From Nereocystis luetkeana (Eukaryota > Sar > Phaeophyceae > Laminariales > Laminariaceae): a stretch of 64,000 nucleotides of DNA. The notes beneath the pieces are model-generated. The model was not told where the DNA came from and ran no database searches. It saw only the letters and a list, made by a program, of their open reading frames with translations. The position numbers and the translations under genes were made by a program. The stretch covers positions 6,006,740-6,070,739 of the forward strand of contig JARUPZ010000003.1 of NCBI GenBank assembly GCA_031213475.1, written 5' to 3'. This document shows, piece by piece, positions 59,125 through 64,000 of this stretch; position 1 is the stretch's first letter; the number at the start of each line of letters is the position of its first letter.

Positions 59125-59345
59125 GTGGCGGCCACCAAGATATCACCCAGGCCCGCGGGTGGTCTATACGGGGCGAGAGCCTGCCCGCAGCGTCCTACGC
59201 TCGTTACCACACCGTGAACTCTGTCTAGGTTTTGCCATCCGGAGGGGGGTCGCGTTTTTGTTGTTGTCTGGTTTTTAAATTCTCACCAGGAGCTAAATGC
59301 TTTTTTTATGGCCGGCTCCTTCCACATACCACCGGCCCTGGCTTC
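59125..59345 (+). repeat. Block repeated from 9.9 kb, copy 2
   Basis: Contains GGGGCGAGAGCCTGCCCG, GCAGCGTCCTACG, TTTTGCCATCCG and later CCACATACCACCGGCCCTGG, matching 9930-10110 in order. In unit A this block lies about 1.2 kb before exon 1, but no family exon follows here. Confidence 0.45.
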
Positions 59346-61670
59346 TACACGGTAGAGTCGCTGGCTGTTATGGTGTATGTTTGTCGAGAACTCTGTACCT
59401 CATCGCCTTCGAACTAGGCTTTCATTGAGTTATTGGCGGTCCCATGGTAGATAGACATCCGGCCACAGGCGTATATTCGTCGGGGTAGTTTACTAGCTTA
59501 AAAGGGTAGAAGAAGATGCATGCTCATAGGGAAAAGGTACCTGCAGTAAGGTGTTTGCGGGTGCCGTGGAGTGTTCAAAGTTTTGTTCGTCGATTTGTCT
59601 TTGGAATAGCATCGGCCCAGCATGTCTTTTCAAAAATTGTAACGGAAACTCGATGCTACAGGCTTCCTGGAGATACTACATTTTGTCGCTGCAATGTGTT
59701 GCCCAACCACAACATCACGAATTTACACATTGTAGATCAAACGCTCATGATGATCAGACCTTACCAATTACCAGCAGGTCAAGTACCGACTCCAATAATC
59801 TCAGATTCGCCCTCTGGTGCAGTAGCACCTTCCAATATGCCTGGTATGTATGTATTATGTACGTTCAAATACTTGATCAGGTCTGTACATATGATTGTAT
59901 AAACCTGTGTTCGAAATGCAGACGGGAACCCCGTCAATAATGGGTGTGCCCTGCGGGACAACTGTTTTGATGAGCTGCTGCCGCGCCATTCCAACCATGG
60001 GACACCCATGTCACCATTTATCCGCCAGAACGTTCCCGTCACAGTCCCATCTCTCTTGTCGAATTATCTACCACCTCGTTGTGAATCCATCCCTTCCCCG
60101 TTCTTTCCGGGGGTGATGGTTCACATTTAGTGCTACCTTCCCAGCCCGAAGTGAAGGATGGCATGCATCGTCCCGTACCGACCCGTTACTCTAAGAAATG
60201 TTTTGTTTTGCACCGTCCCAACTGGACGCAGAAGCTGATCGGTACCGTCCCGCCCCGCGAACAAACACAACGTGCGCTGCCCCGTATAGTCGCGAGATAG
60301 AAGCGTTACTTACCTGATCGTCCTGTCAGGGAGCGTGCGCCTCATAGAGTGATGGGTTAAGGCTAGGGCCGAGAAAGCAAGCCTGTGGTCCACTGGGGCG
60401 CACCATACTCCGTGGAACTTGCGATACAAGCGGATACGAACTAGCGTATCTCACCAACAACAGGGCCCCTCCGAAAAAACAAATATATCACAGGTTGACA
60501 TCACCTTGGAGTCGTGCTTCAAGCACGGCCTTGAAAACACCGTACCATCTACCATCTACGGTGTATCTGAGCCCCGTACACACTTGTGCCGTTAGATATT
60601 TGCAGGTGGTTTATTCCGTTCCAACCTGAAAAAAATCTTGAAGGATGCGGTTTAATGGGAGGAAAACGAAAAGGGGGCAACGCTCAGTTGATGTTGATGT
60701 TTTTCGCACGGTTTGTTTTGAAACTATCGTTGCTAACCGGGTGCGTCTATTGAGTAGACCACCAGCCCCGCCGTCAGTCCACCAGCCTCGCCAGGGGGTA
60801 GCGAGTGACAACGGTGCAGGGCATTACGAGATGAGGACCCGGCTCTGTGCATTCGACGCAACATACATAAACTACGGAGAAACGTGACCAAGTACACCAG
60901 AGTATTGGTCGTTTACGGAGGTTACAAAAACGAACGGGGAGCAACCACACAACACACCGTTCAATTTTCGTGGTATTGTAATGTCATCTGGTTATGACAC
61001 TCTACGCGGTCGCTCTGCACCACTACGACACATAGAGGTGTTTGCGCGCGCCCGAGCTCTATGCGACATACCTCGAGGCATGGCTCGAAATGTCGAGAAA
61101 TACGTAACGCCAGTCAAACATGTATTGCCAACCAAGTGTACAGGACTGCGTTTGTAGTACGAGTATGAGCAACAAAATTTACAGCAACCTCATCGTTCGT
61201 GAATGTGCCTGGAGCATGTAGAGGTTGTGTTGCAGTCGACCGTGCTTTGTGCCAGAGCATGTTAAGCCTCCCGCAGCTTACAGTATTATTTTTACGACTG
61301 TCTTGCTCGAGTCGTTCGGCCTTGCTCTCGCCTGCGAAACTGACGGAGTCGAAACCTAGTTTTGAGACTCTGGGCTGGATTCTTACAGTTATTGTTTTTA
61401 TGTCGCAGGAGACGGTTCGATTCGCTTGGGCTCGCTACGTGCTGGGATTCACTGACGTGTCAACTCCCATCTGACCTAATGTATCGCTATCAATCAACTG
61501 AATATGTTGTGTAGTTCAAACCCAGGTGTGCATACGTATATATGCGACTCATCTCCACTAATATAATTTGATCGAATTCCCAGGACGCGGCGCTCGCACG
61601 CTATGTACTGCAGAAGTAATGTACTCCTGGATGTCATTTTATGGATTGACCCGGCCAGAATATTCAACGA
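59346..61670. other. No gene recognised
   Basis: No motif-bearing frame. TCCCGT-like words cluster again near 60150-60260. Confidence 0.35.
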
Positions 61671-61671
61671 T

Positions 61672-61960
61672 GCTCGCTACGATAGGGGTAGCACTATTTG
61701 ACCTGCGAGGCAAGCACGCATGACTGATGGCGCTTCTCAACAGAGTAGCAAATGTTCCCCTGTGTTTTCGATATAAACCTAGGCTATGGGACTGCTTCTC
61801 GGGTTAACGTAAGCCTACGCAGGTTCCTTCAAGCCTTTTTCGGGTCGGAAATGGAGATCCTATAATAAGGAGACTGGGCGAACAGCTGCTGCACGTCAAC
61901 CGTAGCGCTCGTCCGGAAGTGGGCTTGACGTTACCTACGCTCGAATAACACGCCATACGA
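61672..61960 (+). mobile_element. Possible remnant of the family-3 MITE
   Basis: GCTCGCTACGATAGGGGTAG plus CAC resembles the family end followed by GTAGCAC, and GGCTATGGGACTG near 61785 may match the internal GGCCATGGGATT. The right end is not clear. Confidence 0.25.
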
Positions 61961-64000
61961 TGGTACGGGCACGCCTTAGCTGTCATTCCCGAGGGGATAG
62001 ACGAGAGACACTCTAGACCCGTTCTTCCATTTCCTTTTCTTCCTGTTTTTGTTTTTCGTCTTACTCTTTGTTGAGTTCAGCCGGTGCCTGATGCCGGTTA
62101 CATGTGTTAAAAAAAACAAACCTTTTTCTGAGATAGTGCTCAAAACGGTTCCGTTTTTTGTTCTTCTGTTGTTCCCGGTGTCATGGTTGCAATTGAGCAA
62201 AGGCTACCCTACCCCTCGCGGGATTGGGGAATAATATAACATTGAGTCTGGTGTCTGGTAGGTAAGAGCGATATACTGAGCGAAAACCAATTTAAAGAAT
62301 ATCGTCACGTCATCGGTTCCTTTTGCATGCTGTTTAATAGTAGTTTTTATTTGTTGATCTTTCTACGATGATGACCGCAACCACCCCCGGCCATGCAGGT
62401 TTCAGCTCCGATTCCGATGATAGACGGAGGGAAACCTTTTTTTTCGCCTTTAGGGGTTCGTTCAGCAGCGTCTCGCCCTCTGTCATGAAGCGGGGGGGTT
62501 TTCACCTCGATTCCCTTGGCGGTATTCACTCGATCAGCCAATACACCACTGCAATCCGGTATACATGCTTGGTTCGGCGATAGTATAATCCATTTTGACG
62601 CAGTCAGCCCGGACCCCGTTTATCGAATTTCGCTGTTGGGGCCTAAGGTTGGTTACTCCTCACGATCGTTGGCTGAAGTCCCCGCCCACTTCACCACCCT
62701 GTCATGTTCATCGACGTGTCTGTCCATGGTTGACCGTGTTCGCTAGTGCCCTTATAGCGAGCAAGCTGGATACGGCCGCTGAGCATTTGTTTCAGCGGAC
62801 GATCACGGATGAAAGGAACCTACGCGTCAGCCATCGTATCAGGCCGGAGCGTTCAGAATTATCATCGGTCCATACGAAGTACGAAATATTTTCAAGATCA
62901 ACCCAGGGGCATATAGCTTGAGTCCGTTTATCTGCATGCTCTACGACGCGCACAACATTATATTTACCAACGTCATACACGGTGCTGCACGTTCACTACG
63001 TGTTGAACGCCAACGGGGTATTCAATCGTTAACAACGGTGGGGAAACGCGCATCTCCTTTTAAGGAAACGTGATCGCCATCACCATACGATCAACGGTTC
63101 TACCGTAGGGCAAGCTGCAGTTCTGTTTTGAGCGGGGTTTGTCCTCAACACGGGACTGAAGCCAAGAAAGAACCCGCAGCGGATGGCATGACATACATAA
63201 TCTAAAGGTTGGGCGTTGGGTGTAATCTCCATCATCACGGGTGGAGTACACGCGGGTGGAATAGACTACTCCTGTGCGCGCTTAGGGCCGACTGTGGTGC
63301 CCAAGGACCGGTACTGTCGCCCCAGCGTAAATAATTCAGTCGGGTACGGGATTGAAAATCTACGGGTAGACATGTGTGTACTCATAAGCGGCGCAAATAA
63401 CTTCACTTTGTCAGCCGCTCAGAGGCGTACGTGTTGCTGATGATTTCATCGGACTGAATTGCTACCAACACTTTGCGTTTCGACACCGGGTACAAGAAAA
63501 ACGCGCCCCGCCCCCCGGAGGGTGAGCGGACTGGCCCAGGGACCCCATAAAGGTGTGCTCCATGGTTTCGATCACCTTTTGTTTGCGAAGTACAAGGAGC
63601 ACGACTTGGCCGTAATACGCGCAAGACTCTTTATTGGTCAGTGGGTACAGAGTGTATCGCAACGTACCTGATATCTCGAACGCCATGCAGCCGACCCCTG
63701 AATCGCTTTACAAATCATTCCATATATATCCTATACACATCTACGAAATTTTGAATGCGACCGGAAACCGCTGAACAATTCCGTTCTCTGTGGATGGATG
63801 AAGATTGCGATCTGATCGTTGGTGAGGAATCCTCCCTCTATCTCCTCCACGTCAAAAACCTACCAAGTTTAGTTTTCCCCTCTACTGCCGTATACGCACG
63901 GGGGTCGCGACACGTCGCACGAGATGCGAACACACAATCTAAATGTATAGGTCGAGTATCCACACCTACCTCATTGCCGAACACAAAACGCGATAATTAT
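61961..64000. other. No gene recognised
   Basis: Short frames only. Nothing homologous to the duplicated units was seen. Confidence 0.35.

Noticed and set aside
1-64000. CRISPR array, rRNA, snRNA, bacterial operons
   Set aside because: No regularly spaced repeats with unique spacers, no rRNA or spliceosomal RNA core words, and no closely packed same-strand genes. The window is eukaryotic in layout.

Overview
The window looks like nuclear DNA of a eukaryote. It is gene-poor, has no operons or bacterial ribosome sites, carries GT-AG introns of 1.3 to 2.5 kb, and holds several families of short non-autonomous DNA transposons. The only genes that can be read with confidence are copies of one family: a small secreted protein with a discoidin / F5/8 type C-like (galactose-binding-like) domain. 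The domain style, ending in W-L-S-L-x-E-V, resembles carbohydrate-binding modules I know from stramenopiles, brown algae especially. That placement is an inference from family knowledge; no organism marker such as rRNA or an organelle gene is present.

Layout. 1-10.9 kb: no supported gene. It holds TCCCGT-rich cryptic repeats, an old internal duplication, two TTAA-flanked MITEs, one TA-flanked MITE and a tRNA-like sequence. 10.96-16.9 kb: unit A, with intact gene A (exons 11260-11317 and 13787-14340). 18.6-30.6 kb: unit B, with the same gene decayed (18756-22237), a ~850 bp inverted-repeat element directly behind it, two copies of a ~240 bp MITE and long decayed flanks. 30.9-43.6 kb: unit C, with intact gene C (35870-35927, 38135-38607). 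44.6-57.3 kb: unit D, with intact gene D (46899-46956, 48265-48737). 57.3-64 kb: almost nothing recognisable apart from a block repeated from 9.9 kb.

The units are diverged segmental duplications in the same orientation. Their flanks and introns align only in patches, in the same order. The second exon, by contrast, is nearly identical between copies at silent sites too (nine differences in 348 nt between A and C, counted by eye). That contrast points to gene conversion of the exon, or to purifying selection on a much slower background, and is the most interesting signal here. Because the units are paralogous, empty sites in one copy show that several transposable elements inserted after the duplications. 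Other genome-scale quirks are a strong excess of the ACCTGGTA / TACCAGGT motif and many short (TA)n runs, one of which helped break gene B.

All comparisons were made by eye, without alignment software. Coordinates of homologous blocks outside the exons and short transposons are therefore approximate.
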